This document shows positions 52,339 to 61,353 of a stretch of DNA of 64,000 bases, piece after piece (the stretch's first letter is position 1; the number at the start of each line of letters is the position of its first letter). The notes below the pieces were generated by a model that saw only the letters and a program-made list of their open reading frames with translations, was not told the origin of the DNA and searched no databases. This DNA is from Bermanella sp036960565. Lineage in GTDB: Bacteria > Pseudomonadota > Gammaproteobacteria > Pseudomonadales > Oceanobacteraceae. The stretch is from contig JBALXQ010000012.1 in NCBI GenBank assembly GCA_036960565.1, forward strand, positions 51,701-115,700. The letters are read 5' to 3'. The translations under genes were made by a program, and so were the position numbers.

Positions 52339-54141
52339 ATGGCCATATATCAAGCCCCACAACGTGACATGAAGTTTGTCATGGATGAACTTCTAGACAT
52401 GCAAAGTCATTACACACAATTACCAGGCTGTGAAAATGCCAGCATTGAAATTGTAAATGCCATTCGTGAGGAAGGCGCCAAGTTTTGTACACAAGTATTG
52501 GCGCCTTTAAATAAAGTAGCCGATCAAGAAGGTTGTACTTGGTCAGAGTCAGGAGTGAAAACCCCTACCGGTTTTAAATCCGCTTATGATCAGTTCCGTG
52601 AAGCGGGTTGGACGAGCCTAATGCAAGGAGAAGAGTTTGGTGGGCAAGGCCTTCCGTATTCGGTGGGCATTATGTTTGGCGAAATGACATCAGGAGCTGG
52701 GCTTGCTTGGAGCATGTTAAATGGTTGCAATAACGGCACTGCCGAAACCATTAATACTTGGGGCACTCAAGAACAAAAAGAAATGTTCATGCCTAAGGTT
52801 GTCAGTGGTGAATGGTCTGGCACCATGTGCTTAACCGAATCACATTGCGGAACTGACTTAGGACTATTAAGAACCAAAGCCGAACCTAATGGCGATGGCA
52901 CTTACAATTTAACCGGTACGAAAATTTTTATTACCTGGGGTGAACATGATATTTGCGAAAATATTGTCCACATTGTATTAGCGCGCATTCCTGGTGGACC
53001 AGAAGGCGTGAAAGGAATTTCGTTGTTTATTGTGCCTAAATTTATTGCCAATGAAGATAACAGCGTAGGTGATTTCAACCACGTTAGCTGTGGATCCATT
53101 GAACATAAAATGGGCTTAAATGGCAGCCCCACTTGTGTGATGAATTTTGATGGTGCAAAGGGCTATTTACTTGGCCCTGAAAACAAAGGGCTAAACTGCA
53201 TGTTTACCTTTATGAATCACGCTCGTTTAGGGGTGGCCACACAAGGCATGATGCACAGCGATGTAGGCTTTCAGCATTCTTTAGAATATGCGAAAGATCG
53301 TTTGCAAATGCGCGCCCTAACGGGTCCTAAAAATCCTGAATTGGCCGCCGACCCTATTATTGTTCACCCAGATGTACGCCGCATGTTACTGACTCAAAAA
53401 TCATTGAGTGAAGGCGGGCGTATGTTTAATTATTATCTGGCTCAACAAATGGATGTGTTGCAACACAGCACCGATTCAGAATTAGTGAAGAAAACTGAAA
53501 ACGAAATGGGTTTACTCACCCCTATTGCCAAAGCCTTCTTAACTGAGACTGGATTTGAATCTGCTAACCTTGCACTGCAATGCTTTGGTGGCCATGGCTA
53601 TACCAAAGAATTTGATGTAGAGCAAAACGTAAGAGACTCTCGCATTGCCTGTATATATGAAGGCACCACAGGTATTCAGGCTCTGGATTTATTAGGACGT
53701 AAAATCCTTATGAACAAGGGTGAAAACTTACGTTCTTTCACCAAGAAAATTCATAGGTTTTGCCAAACTCATGAAAATAACCCGTCCATGCAAGAATTTG
53801 TAAAAGACCTAAAGCAGTACAACCAGGAATGGGGACAACAGGTGATGAAAATTGGTGCCTCTGCCATGCAAAACCCAGATGAGCTAGGCGCAGCATCGGT
53901 AGATTTTTTGATGTATTCAGGTTATGTGGTGCTTAGCTTTTTTTGGGCACAAGCCGCTGCTGTCGCGTTTGAAAAACTGGAAAATAATAATAATAGCGAA
54001 GCCGATTTTTATAGTTCAAAAGTCATCACAGCACGCTTCTTTTTTCAACGCATGCTACCTAAAAGCCAAGGCTACCTAGCCACCATGAACAGCGGCGCGG
54101 CCAATTTAATGGATCTGGATTCACGCCATTTTTCATTTTAA
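52339..54141 (+). CDS. Acyl-CoA dehydrogenase (paralogue)
   Basis: 600 residues. Same subclass as the preceding gene (YQAPQRDMKFVMDELLDM; GTMCLTESHCGTDLGLLRTKAEPNGDGTYNLTGTKIFITWGEHDI; catalytic Glu near 439 in SRIACIYEGTTGIQALDLLGRKIL). Differences concentrate around the substrate-facing region (GNCNNGTAETINTWGTQEQKEM-like versus TIYPKAALGAIQTIQAHANKEL), so the two may handle chains of different length or branching. A strong terminator follows at 54179, ending the run that began at the crotonases. Confidence 0.92.
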   Translation: MAIYQAPQRDMKFVMDELLDMQSHYTQLPGCENASIEIVNAIREEGAKFCTQVLAPLNKVADQEGCTWSESGVKTPTGFKSAYDQFREAGWTSLMQGEEFGGQGLPYSVGIMFGEMTSGAGLAWSMLNGCNNGTAETINTWGTQEQKEMFMPKVVSGEWSGTMCLTESHCGTDLGLLRTKAEPNGDGTYNLTGTKIFITWGEHDICENIVHIVLARIPGGPEGVKGISLFIVPKFIANEDNSVGDFNHVSCGSIEHKMGLNGSPTCVMNFDGAKGYLLGPENKGLNCMFTFMNHARLGVATQGMMHSDVGFQHSLEYAKDRLQMRALTGPKNPELAADPIIVHPDVRRMLLTQKSLSEGGRMFNYYLAQQMDVLQHSTDSELVKKTENEMGLLTPIAKAFLTETGFESANLALQCFGGHGYTKEFDVEQNVRDSRIACIYEGTTGIQALDLLGRKILMNKGENLRSFTKKIHRFCQTHENNPSMQEFVKDLKQYNQEWGQQVMKIGASAMQNPDELGAASVDFLMYSGYVVLSFFWAQAAAVAFEKLENNNNSEADFYSSKVITARFFFQRMLPKSQGYLATMNSGAANLMDLDSRHFSF

Positions 54142-54178
54142 TTAGCTCCATTAATTAATCATAGCAAAGGCCATTTTT

Positions 54179-54215
54179 AATAGACCATTTTTCGCAGAAA
54201 AATGGTCTATTTGTG
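54179..54215 (+). terminator. Rho-independent terminator
   Basis: Fourteen-base perfect arms AATAGACCATTTTT (54179-54192) and AAAAATGGTCTATT (54198-54211) about CGCAG, T-containing tail. Ends the acyl-CoA dehydrogenase pair. Confidence 0.85.
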
Positions 54216-54471
54216 TAACCTAGTGTTATTAATTTTAACCAGCCTAAATGACAGAATATGTGCTTATAGGTCGATATTTAAGCAAATATTCCAAATACCC
54301 GTTTCCCTGTCCTAAATAGACAAGCATCTGGTCTCCTTTGCCAAGCTCCTTGGCCCATTATTCCCTAGTATGGTGGGCAATAAGGATAAAAAAGATAAGC
54401 AGTGATTTTTCTCATGTGGCTTTGATGTATCCATAAAAATGCACCGTCCCTTAGATAATAACGGAGACACT

Positions 54472-56457
54472 ATGAAACAAAGAATGCTCCCCATGGTTCT
54501 GGGCCTAGGCCTTGCGATAACAGGTTGTGGTTACGACAAGTTAGAAGCCACCAGTGATGCCGATGCCCAAGGGCATACGGCACCCACTCAAGCCACCATT
54601 GAAGCCAACAAACGTGTATTAGGCGAATTGCCTTTTGATAACATGGAAGATTTTGAGCAAGCCAACCGCGGCTTAATTGCCCGCGAAGACAGCCTGCAAA
54701 TTAAGGCCCCTGAAAATGCCCCCAATGACTACGTGTGGAACCAGGATGCTTATAAGTTTATTCAAGGTGATTCACCCGATTCAGTAAACCCAAGCCTTTG
54801 GCGTCAAGCCAAGCTCAACAGTATTCACGGTTTATTTAAAGTTACCGAAGGCGTGTATCAATTACGCGGCTATGATCTTTCTAACATGACCATCATCGAA
54901 GGTGACACCGGATATATCCTAGTAGACCCGCTAACGTCTAAAGAAACCGCCAGTCGCGGCATGGCCTTTGTGCGTAAACATTTAGGTGACAAACCAGTTA
55001 AGGCCATCATCTTTACCCACAGCCACGGTGATCACTTTGGTGGCGTGCTAGGTGTAATATCAGAAGCAGAAAAAGACACGGTTCAGGTTATTGCCCCTGA
55101 AGGTTTTATGGAAGAATCTACCAGTGAGAACATGTTGGCTGGCCCAACTATGATTCGTCGCTTGGCTTACATGTATGGTCTTAACTTGGCTCGTTCTGAG
55201 CGTGGCCATGTCGATACTGGCCTGGGTAAAGAACCTGGTTTTGGTACCACGGGTATTCTTGCTCCTACCCATATTATTTCGCAAACGCCTCAACCTATGA
55301 CAGTAGACGGTGTGGAATTTGTTTTCCATAACGCGCCTGCTACTGAAGCGCCAGCGGAACTGATGTTTTACTTACCTGAACTAAAGGCTTTTTGTGGATC
55401 AGAAGTAACATCGCGCAACATGCACAACCTGTACACCTTACGTGGTGCTAAAGTACGTGATGCGTTGGCTTGGAGTAACGCCATCGAAAAAACCCGTACT
55501 GAATTTAACGATGCCGATATTTATTTCGCTAGCCACCACTGGCCAATTTGGGGCAACGAAAAAATTCAAGATTTCTTGAAAAAGCAGCGTGACACCTACA
55601 AATTTATACACGACCAAACTTTGCACATGGCACATTCTGGTGTCACACCAAAAGAAATTGCCGAAAAACTAAAAATGCCAGAAGCGCTGCGTACCAATTT
55701 CTCTAACCGAGGTTATTACGGAACGGTTTCTCACAACTCAAAAGCCGTTTATCAAGGCTATTACGGTTGGTTTGATGGTAACCCAGCTAACCTAAACCCA
55801 TTGCCTCCAGTAGAAGCCGGTAAGCAATATGTTGAACTCATGGGCGGCAGTGATGCATTATTGAAAAATGCTCAAGGTTTGTTTGATAAAGGTAACTACC
55901 GTTTTGTAGCGGAAGTCCTTAGCCACTTAGTATTTTCCGATCCAAGCAATACAGCAGCTCGTCAATTATTAGCCCGAACTTATGACCAGTTGGGTTATCA
56001 AGCTGAGTCTGGCCCTTGGCGTGATGTGTATCTAACCGGTGCTTATGAATTACGTCATAACCGTCCAGAGAAAGGCTTTAATCCAGCCATGGCCAAAGAC
56101 TTGTTGATGCACGCACCACTTGAAAAATACTTCGATACCTTAGCGGTTCGTTTAGATGGTGTTGAAGCTGAAGGGGAAGAAATGATATTGAACTTTACCT
56201 TCCCTGATTTGGGTGTGACTCATGTGGTGAAAATTGAGAACTCAGTTTTACATCACTATATTGGTGAGCCTTTGGCCGATGCCGATGCGACTATCACCCA
56301 AGACCACGAAACTTTTGTAGATATCGCGGTTGAACTGGTAACACCGGTAAATGCCATGCTAGACGGCAAGCTAAAAGTGGATAATCTGTTAGCTATGCGT
56401 AAATTTAAAAGCATGACCAGTGATCCTGACTTCACCTTTGATATTGTAATGCCTTAA
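54472..56457 (+). CDS. Linear primary alkyl sulfatase, lipoprotein (SdsA1-like)
   Basis: 661 residues from the ATG at 54472, which follows GGAG by six bases; ATG at 54439 is in frame but unlikely. The signal peptide ends in a lipobox (LAITGC, lipidated Cys at about 19), so unlike secreted SdsA1 it is membrane-tethered and in the periplasm or on the surface. MBL domain with H183-x-H185-x-D187-H188 in FTHSHGDHFGG and the later ligands in CGSEVTSRNMHNLYTLRGAK; a helical dimerisation domain, then a C-terminal SCP2-like lipid-binding domain (about 540-661). It releases sulfate from medium-chain alkyl sulfates such as SDS, giving the fatty alcohol that the downstream aldehyde dehydrogenase and ligase could process. 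Confidence 0.93.
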   Translation: MKQRMLPMVLGLGLAITGCGYDKLEATSDADAQGHTAPTQATIEANKRVLGELPFDNMEDFEQANRGLIAREDSLQIKAPENAPNDYVWNQDAYKFIQGDSPDSVNPSLWRQAKLNSIHGLFKVTEGVYQLRGYDLSNMTIIEGDTGYILVDPLTSKETASRGMAFVRKHLGDKPVKAIIFTHSHGDHFGGVLGVISEAEKDTVQVIAPEGFMEESTSENMLAGPTMIRRLAYMYGLNLARSERGHVDTGLGKEPGFGTTGILAPTHIISQTPQPMTVDGVEFVFHNAPATEAPAELMFYLPELKAFCGSEVTSRNMHNLYTLRGAKVRDALAWSNAIEKTRTEFNDADIYFASHHWPIWGNEKIQDFLKKQRDTYKFIHDQTLHMAHSGVTPKEIAEKLKMPEALRTNFSNRGYYGTVSHNSKAVYQGYYGWFDGNPANLNPLPPVEAGKQYVELMGGSDALLKNAQGLFDKGNYRFVAEVLSHLVFSDPSNTAARQLLARTYDQLGYQAESGPWRDVYLTGAYELRHNRPEKGFNPAMAKDLLMHAPLEKYFDTLAVRLDGVEAEGEEMILNFTFPDLGVTHVVKIENSVLHHYIGEPLADADATITQDHETFVDIAVELVTPVNAMLDGKLKVDNLLAMRKFKSMTSDPDFTFDIVMP

Positions 56458-56477
56458 AAAGCTTACTCCTAAAACGT

Positions 56478-56518
56478 TAGCCTGTGTCTCTTATTTGGGG
56501 CCCAGGCTATTTTTGTTT
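56478..56518 (+). terminator. Rho-independent terminator
   Basis: TAGCCTG (56478-56484) pairs with CAGGCTA (56503-56509), followed by a T-run. Ends the alkyl sulfatase gene; the aldehyde dehydrogenase then has its own start region. Confidence 0.75.
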
Positions 56519-56586
56519 GGGATTAATGAAATTATATTTCTATCATTCATTTGTAATAAAAATAAGAATTATCTGGAGCAATTAAG

Positions 56587-58032
56587 ATGGTGACTAACTT
56601 GGCCCAAGCCAGTAACGAAAGTGCAGCACTAACCAATATGCACAGTGTTTTTACTAAGCAAAAAAGTGCCTTTAAAAATGCACCTATGGCCACTGCCAAA
56701 GAGCGCATTGAAAATCTAGCCAAATTGCATAAAGCCATGGTGAAGCATAAAGATGCTTTAACTCAAGCCATGTCCGATGACTTTGGTAATCGTCCACATG
56801 ATGCCTCTACCCTAAACGACATTATGATTTGCTTAGAATCTATTAAGTATCAATCTAAGCGTATAAAAAAATGGATGAAAACCAGCAAACCCCATGTGGA
56901 TATTAAACTTCAGCCGGTAAAGGCATCTGTGCACTACCAGCCTAAAGGTGTTATTGGCATTATTTCACCATGGAACTTCCCTATTAACCTGGCTATCTCT
57001 CCCTTAATTACAGCGTTGTCCGCAGGCAATCGCGTAATGATTAAGCCATCTGAGTTTACCCCTCGCACGGCTTTGGCCATGCAAAAAATGCTAAGCGAGA
57101 TTTTTCCTGAAGAAATGGTGGCGGTGGTTCAGGGTGAAATGGATGTAGCCGTGGGTTTCACTAAGCTGGCGTTTGACCATATTATTTTTACAGGTTCTAC
57201 CGAGGTGGGTAAACACGTTATGCGTGCCGCTGCCGATAACCTTACGCCGGTAACTTTAGAGCTAGGAGGTAAAAGCCCTGCCATTATTTCTAAAGATGTG
57301 CCTATGAAAGATGCGGTAGAGCGCTTGCTGTACGGCAAGACTACCAACGCCGGCCAAATTTGTTGCTCTCCCGATTACGTTTTATGCCCGCAAGATCGTA
57401 TTGATGAACTAGTGGCCAGTTGCAAAGAAGTGACCGCACAGTTTTATCCAAATATAAAAGACAATAAAGATTACACCACCATCATTAACGACCGTCAGTA
57501 TCAGCGCTTACAAGGACATATTGATGATGCTAAACAAAAAGGTGCCATGGTGGTGGAAATTAATCCAGCCCATGAAAATCTAGATCCAAAGTTGCGTAAA
57601 ATGCCTTTGTATTTAATATTAAACCCAAGTGATGACATGATTTGCATGCAGGAAGAAATCTTCGGCCCTATATTGCCTATTGTGGCAGTTAACTCGGTAG
57701 AAGATGCGCTAGATTTTGTACGTGAGCGTCCTCGCCCACTGGCTTTGTATTACTTTGGCTACAATAAAAAAGAACAAACGTTAGTGGTAAACGACAGTAT
57801 TTCTGGCGGCATGTGTTTGAACGATACCATTAATCACATTGGCATAGATGATATGCCATTTGGCGGTATTGGCCCATCTGGCATGGGGAACTATCACGGC
57901 TTGGAAGGCTTTAGAGAGTTGTCTCATAGCAAAAGTATTTTGTCTCGCCCTAAATATAACGGTATGAAAATGTTATACCCTCCCTACAACCGCTTTTTCC
58001 ATAAAATCATTAATAAATTTATGGTGAAGTAG
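56587..58032 (+). CDS. Coniferyl-aldehyde-dehydrogenase-like NAD(P)+ aldehyde dehydrogenase
   Basis: 481 residues. Catalytic C259 in NAGQICCSPDYVL, general base E225 in TLELGGKSPAI, oxyanion N130 in SPWNFPINLAI, nucleotide motif FTGSTEVGKHVMRAA. The C-terminal region (GGIGPSGMGNYHGLEGFRELSHSKSIL) and the hydrophobic tail (NRFFHKIINKF) place it with the coniferyl/fatty aldehyde dehydrogenases (fALDH-like class 3). A role oxidising long-chain aldehydes derived from the alkyl sulfatase product is likely; true coniferaldehyde activity cannot be decided. Terminator at 58044 follows. Confidence 0.9.
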   Translation: MVTNLAQASNESAALTNMHSVFTKQKSAFKNAPMATAKERIENLAKLHKAMVKHKDALTQAMSDDFGNRPHDASTLNDIMICLESIKYQSKRIKKWMKTSKPHVDIKLQPVKASVHYQPKGVIGIISPWNFPINLAISPLITALSAGNRVMIKPSEFTPRTALAMQKMLSEIFPEEMVAVVQGEMDVAVGFTKLAFDHIIFTGSTEVGKHVMRAAADNLTPVTLELGGKSPAIISKDVPMKDAVERLLYGKTTNAGQICCSPDYVLCPQDRIDELVASCKEVTAQFYPNIKDNKDYTTIINDRQYQRLQGHIDDAKQKGAMVVEINPAHENLDPKLRKMPLYLILNPSDDMICMQEEIFGPILPIVAVNSVEDALDFVRERPRPLALYYFGYNKKEQTLVVNDSISGGMCLNDTINHIGIDDMPFGGIGPSGMGNYHGLEGFRELSHSKSILSRPKYNGMKMLYPPYNRFFHKIINKFMVK

Positions 58033-58043
58033 TCACAAAATTT

Positions 58044-58073
58044 AATAGGGCCAATCAATGGCCCTATTATTTC
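58044..58073. terminator. Bidirectional Rho-independent terminator
   Basis: AATAGGGCCA (58044-58053) and TGGCCCTATT (58059-58068) pair about ATCAA between convergent aldehyde dehydrogenase and recQ genes. Confidence 0.85.
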
Positions 58074-58082
58074 TATCTGACA

Positions 58083-59888
58083 TTAGTATTGTTCTATCAC
58101 TGCAATAAATTGTGCCGCGTATTTTTCAAGTTTTTTCTTACCTACCCCTGAAATATTAGCAAAGGCCTCAATGCTAGTAGGTTTACTGTGCAACATGTCT
58201 AGTAAGGTAGCGTCGTGAAAAATCATAAAGGGCGGTATGCCTTGCTCGGTGGCCAAGGTTTTTCGACAAGTTCTAAGCGCTTGCCACATTTCTTCTTGCT
58301 CCGCTGGAATTTCAGCTTTTGCCCCTTTATTCGTGCCGCCAGTACTATTTTTGGATTTGACTTGAACAGCATCAACCCGTAACAACAGTGATTCTTCACC
58401 ACGTAATATGGCTCGGCTAGTATCACTTAAATACAACTGGCCATAATCAAAGTTCACATTTAAAAAACCTCTTGCCACTAATTGACGGAAAACCGAACGC
58501 CATTGCCCATCATTCAGTTCTTGCCCTATGCCAAAAGTTGAAACCTGTTGGTGATTAAACTGCTTAACCTTGTCTGTGACCTTGCCACGCAATACATTAA
58601 TTAAATGCACCACACCAAATTTTTGTTCGGTACGGTACACACAGCTTAGCGCTTTACGAGCGGCATCTGTGCCATCCCATGTTTTTACCGGCGTTAAACA
58701 GTTATCGCAATTACCACAGGGGGTATTTAATTCATCACCAAAATAATTCATTAACATTTGACGCCGACAGCTAGTGATCTCGGCCAAACCTAACATGCCA
58801 TTTAGTTTTTGTTGCTCAATGCGTTTGAATTGTTCGTTCGCTTCGCTACCCGCCATCATTTGTTTAAGTTTAATCACATCTTCTAAGCCATAAGCCATCC
58901 ACGCTGTGGAAGGTTGGCCATCACGCCCCGCTCGGCCTGTTTCTTGGTAATAGGCTTCAATGCTTTTAGGCATATCTAAATGGGCCACAAAGCGCACATC
59001 CGGCTTATCTATGCCCATGCCAAACGCCACCGTGGCCACCATGACAATGCTGTCTTCATTTAAGAAACGTTGTTGGTTAACTTGGCGAACGCCTTTATCT
59101 AGCCCCGCATGATAAGGCAGTGCATTAATGCCTTGTTCACTCAACCAATGGGCTGTGGCTTCTACTTTTTTACGAGACAAGCAATACACGACGCCAGCGT
59201 GGCCTGTATGTTCGCTTTGTAAAAAGGACAGTAACTGGGCTTTGGGATTATTTTTGGGGGTAATTCGATACTGGATATTGGGACGATCAAACCCAGAGAC
59301 AAACACCTTAGCGTTTTGCAAACCCAGGCGTTCTATAATTTCTTGACGAGTTTTCTCATCGGCGGTGGCGGTTAATGCCATGCGTGGCACATTGGGAAAA
59401 TACTGCTGCAATAAACTTAATTGTAAATAGTCACTGCGAAAATCGTGACCCCACTGTGAAACGCAGTGGGCCTCATCTATGGCAAACAAAGAAACCTGTA
59501 CTTGATTGAGCCACTCGATGGTTCTGGGCAAGGTAAGTCGCTCAGGGGCCAGGTATATAACATCTACTTCGCCACGCAGGGCTTGTTGTTCGGTTTGGTA
59601 GTTATCACTGCTGCTCATTGAGGAATTCATACAAGCGGCCCGTACACCCGCTTGATTGAGTGCATTCACTTGATCATGCATGAGGGCAATAAGCGGTGAA
59701 ATAACGATACCCACACCATTTCGTACCAATGCTGGAATTTGATAACACAGGGACTTACCGCCCCCTGTGGGCATTAATACAAATACATCTTGGCCTGCAA
59801 GTGCCGCCTCAATGACCTGATCTTGCGGCGCACGAAATTGCTCGTAGCCAAATACGGTGTTTAAAACATTGAAGGCAGCTTGCATCAT
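58083..59888 (-). CDS. recQ: ATP-dependent DNA helicase RecQ
   Basis: 601 residues (E. coli RecQ 609). Walker A at 41-46 in MPTGGGKSLCYQIPA, motif II DEAH in FAIDEAHCVSQWGHDFR, motif VI QETGRAGRDGQPS, a C4 zinc site (CRRQMLMNYFGDELNTPCGNCDNC), the RQC winged helix (about 410-500) and a C-terminal HRDC domain (LRTCRKTLATEQGIPPFMIFHDATLLDML). 3'-5' helicase of the RecF pathway. Starts at the ATG pair at 59888/59885. Not linked to the catabolic genes beyond position. Confidence 0.96.
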   Translation of the reverse strand: MMQAAFNVLNTVFGYEQFRAPQDQVIEAALAGQDVFVLMPTGGGKSLCYQIPALVRNGVGIVISPLIALMHDQVNALNQAGVRAACMNSSMSSSDNYQTEQQALRGEVDVIYLAPERLTLPRTIEWLNQVQVSLFAIDEAHCVSQWGHDFRSDYLQLSLLQQYFPNVPRMALTATADEKTRQEIIERLGLQNAKVFVSGFDRPNIQYRITPKNNPKAQLLSFLQSEHTGHAGVVYCLSRKKVEATAHWLSEQGINALPYHAGLDKGVRQVNQQRFLNEDSIVMVATVAFGMGIDKPDVRFVAHLDMPKSIEAYYQETGRAGRDGQPSTAWMAYGLEDVIKLKQMMAGSEANEQFKRIEQQKLNGMLGLAEITSCRRQMLMNYFGDELNTPCGNCDNCLTPVKTWDGTDAARKALSCVYRTEQKFGVVHLINVLRGKVTDKVKQFNHQQVSTFGIGQELNDGQWRSVFRQLVARGFLNVNFDYGQLYLSDTSRAILRGEESLLLRVDAVQVKSKNSTGGTNKGAKAEIPAEQEEMWQALRTCRKTLATEQGIPPFMIFHDATLLDMLHSKPTSIEAFANISGVGKKKLEKYAAQFIAVIEQY

Positions 59889-59991
59889 ACTATGGGCTTC
59901 TAAATAGGTGAGGCTATTGTACCGCCATTTTAGTGTGAATGTATGAAGCCGGCCCCGGAAAAGTCTTTATCTGCTAAGGGTGTTGATATTG

Positions 59992-61011
59992 TCATGTCTG
60001 TTTATATTTATTTTGATAAACGTTAGGGGATTCTCCAGTCCATGATTTAAATGCCCTTCGAAAATTAGAGACTACGGCGTAGCCAAGAATACTGGCAATT
60101 TCTTTTACACTTTTATTCGAATTGATTAAATAATGGCAGGCACGAATCTCTAAAACTTCATTTACAATACTTTGGAAAGAATACCCTGATTCATTAAGGT
60201 GCCGAGACAAGGTTCGGGGTGTCATATTAAGTAAAGACGCCATTTTCTTTAAGTCAGGAAACTGAGATTCCAACTCGAACAAGGTGGCCTTGATACGCCC
60301 CACTACTCCAAAATCTTCTGCTGCCTGGGAAATAAACCCTTCACACTGAAGCAAGGCAATATCTAATGCAGTGGCTTCTGCCAGAGGCATGGGTATATCT
60401 AAATACTCTAGCGGAAAGGTGACTTGATCTTTGGTCCAAGAAAACACCACCGGGCACTCAAGTAACTCTTCATATAAATCCGCGTGTGTTGGCGGCAGGT
60501 AGCTAAAATAAAACGTTATGTCTTTAAATTTTTCTGCAAGAAAGAACTTTAGAAAAGATTTAACCGTTGCCATACTGCCTTCGGTATAGAGAATACGAGC
60601 CCCTTTTAAATCCACCATTTGACTAAATTCTAAAACCGCCCATTTGGAAGTTTTTTTGAAATCATATTGAACAACTGGGTTTCGAGTTTTAGCGTATTTG
60701 CAAAGTACTTGAAGTGCATCGCGGAAGGTTTCACTACTTAACATAGCCTGACCTAAGGGGCCATGAGTTAAAATATTAGCCTTTAAACCGAGTGCTAAAG
60801 CAATTCCAGCATCTTGTTTCGCAGCTTTTTCAAATAATTTTAATTGTTGTGCCAAGGTAATTGTACAGTCTGGATCTAATAAGTTTAATGGTTCAATCCC
60901 CGTTCCTTGCAATAATTCAGCGACTTCTTGTTCGTTGTGGGTTATTTCTCGAATCATTATGGTCATATAGCTTAATGGAACGGGGACCATTTCCAATAAC
61001 TTATCCTGCAT
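59992..61011 (-). CDS. AraC-family regulator with arabinose-binding-type N-terminal domain
   Basis: 339 residues. N-terminal ligand domain (EITHNEQEVAELLQGTGIEPLNLLDPDCTITLAQQLKLFEKAAK...GLKANILTHGPLGQAMLSSETFRDALQVLCKY) and HTH (DLKKMASLLNMTPRTLSRHLNESGYSFQSIVNEVLEIRACHYL...IASILGYAVVSNFRRAFKSWTGESPNVYQ). Divergent from the propeller lipoprotein gene; an inverted TGTCA-N5-TGACA lies between. Likely controls that lipoprotein. Confidence 0.9.
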   Translation of the reverse strand: MQDKLLEMVPVPLSYMTIMIREITHNEQEVAELLQGTGIEPLNLLDPDCTITLAQQLKLFEKAAKQDAGIALALGLKANILTHGPLGQAMLSSETFRDALQVLCKYAKTRNPVVQYDFKKTSKWAVLEFSQMVDLKGARILYTEGSMATVKSFLKFFLAEKFKDITFYFSYLPPTHADLYEELLECPVVFSWTKDQVTFPLEYLDIPMPLAEATALDIALLQCEGFISQAAEDFGVVGRIKATLFELESQFPDLKKMASLLNMTPRTLSRHLNESGYSFQSIVNEVLEIRACHYLINSNKSVKEIASILGYAVVSNFRRAFKSWTGESPNVYQNKYKQT

Positions 61012-61353
61012 AATTATTTATTCCCATTGTATTTTCAGCTAATTTTTTCTGCCACAAAAAATAATTTTAAAGAGAAAAACTGATTAAGTTCTCCTAAAAA
61101 CACTACCCAGACACTGAGGGCAACTATACCTATCTATCTAAACAGAGCAATCTCAAATTCGAAACTTCCTCCTATGTTCCTCAACTTATTATGCTGGCTA
61201 CAAATAGTCTTATCATGACGCACAATGATTCAATTTTGTCATCATTTGACATCTTTTAAGGCTTTGACTCTTTGATTTAATCGCTATCATTTTACTTCCT
61301 CTTAAGCCTTAAAACTTACCTTTAAATAACTATAAAAATTCGGTGAAAAGAAC
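61012..61353. promoter_or_regulatory. Divergent promoter region
   Basis: TGTCA (61237-61241) and TGACA (61247-61251), five bases apart; TTTGAC recurs at 61245 and 61263. These half-sites lie before the lipoprotein gene and may be AraC-protein sites. No gene. Confidence 0.4.
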
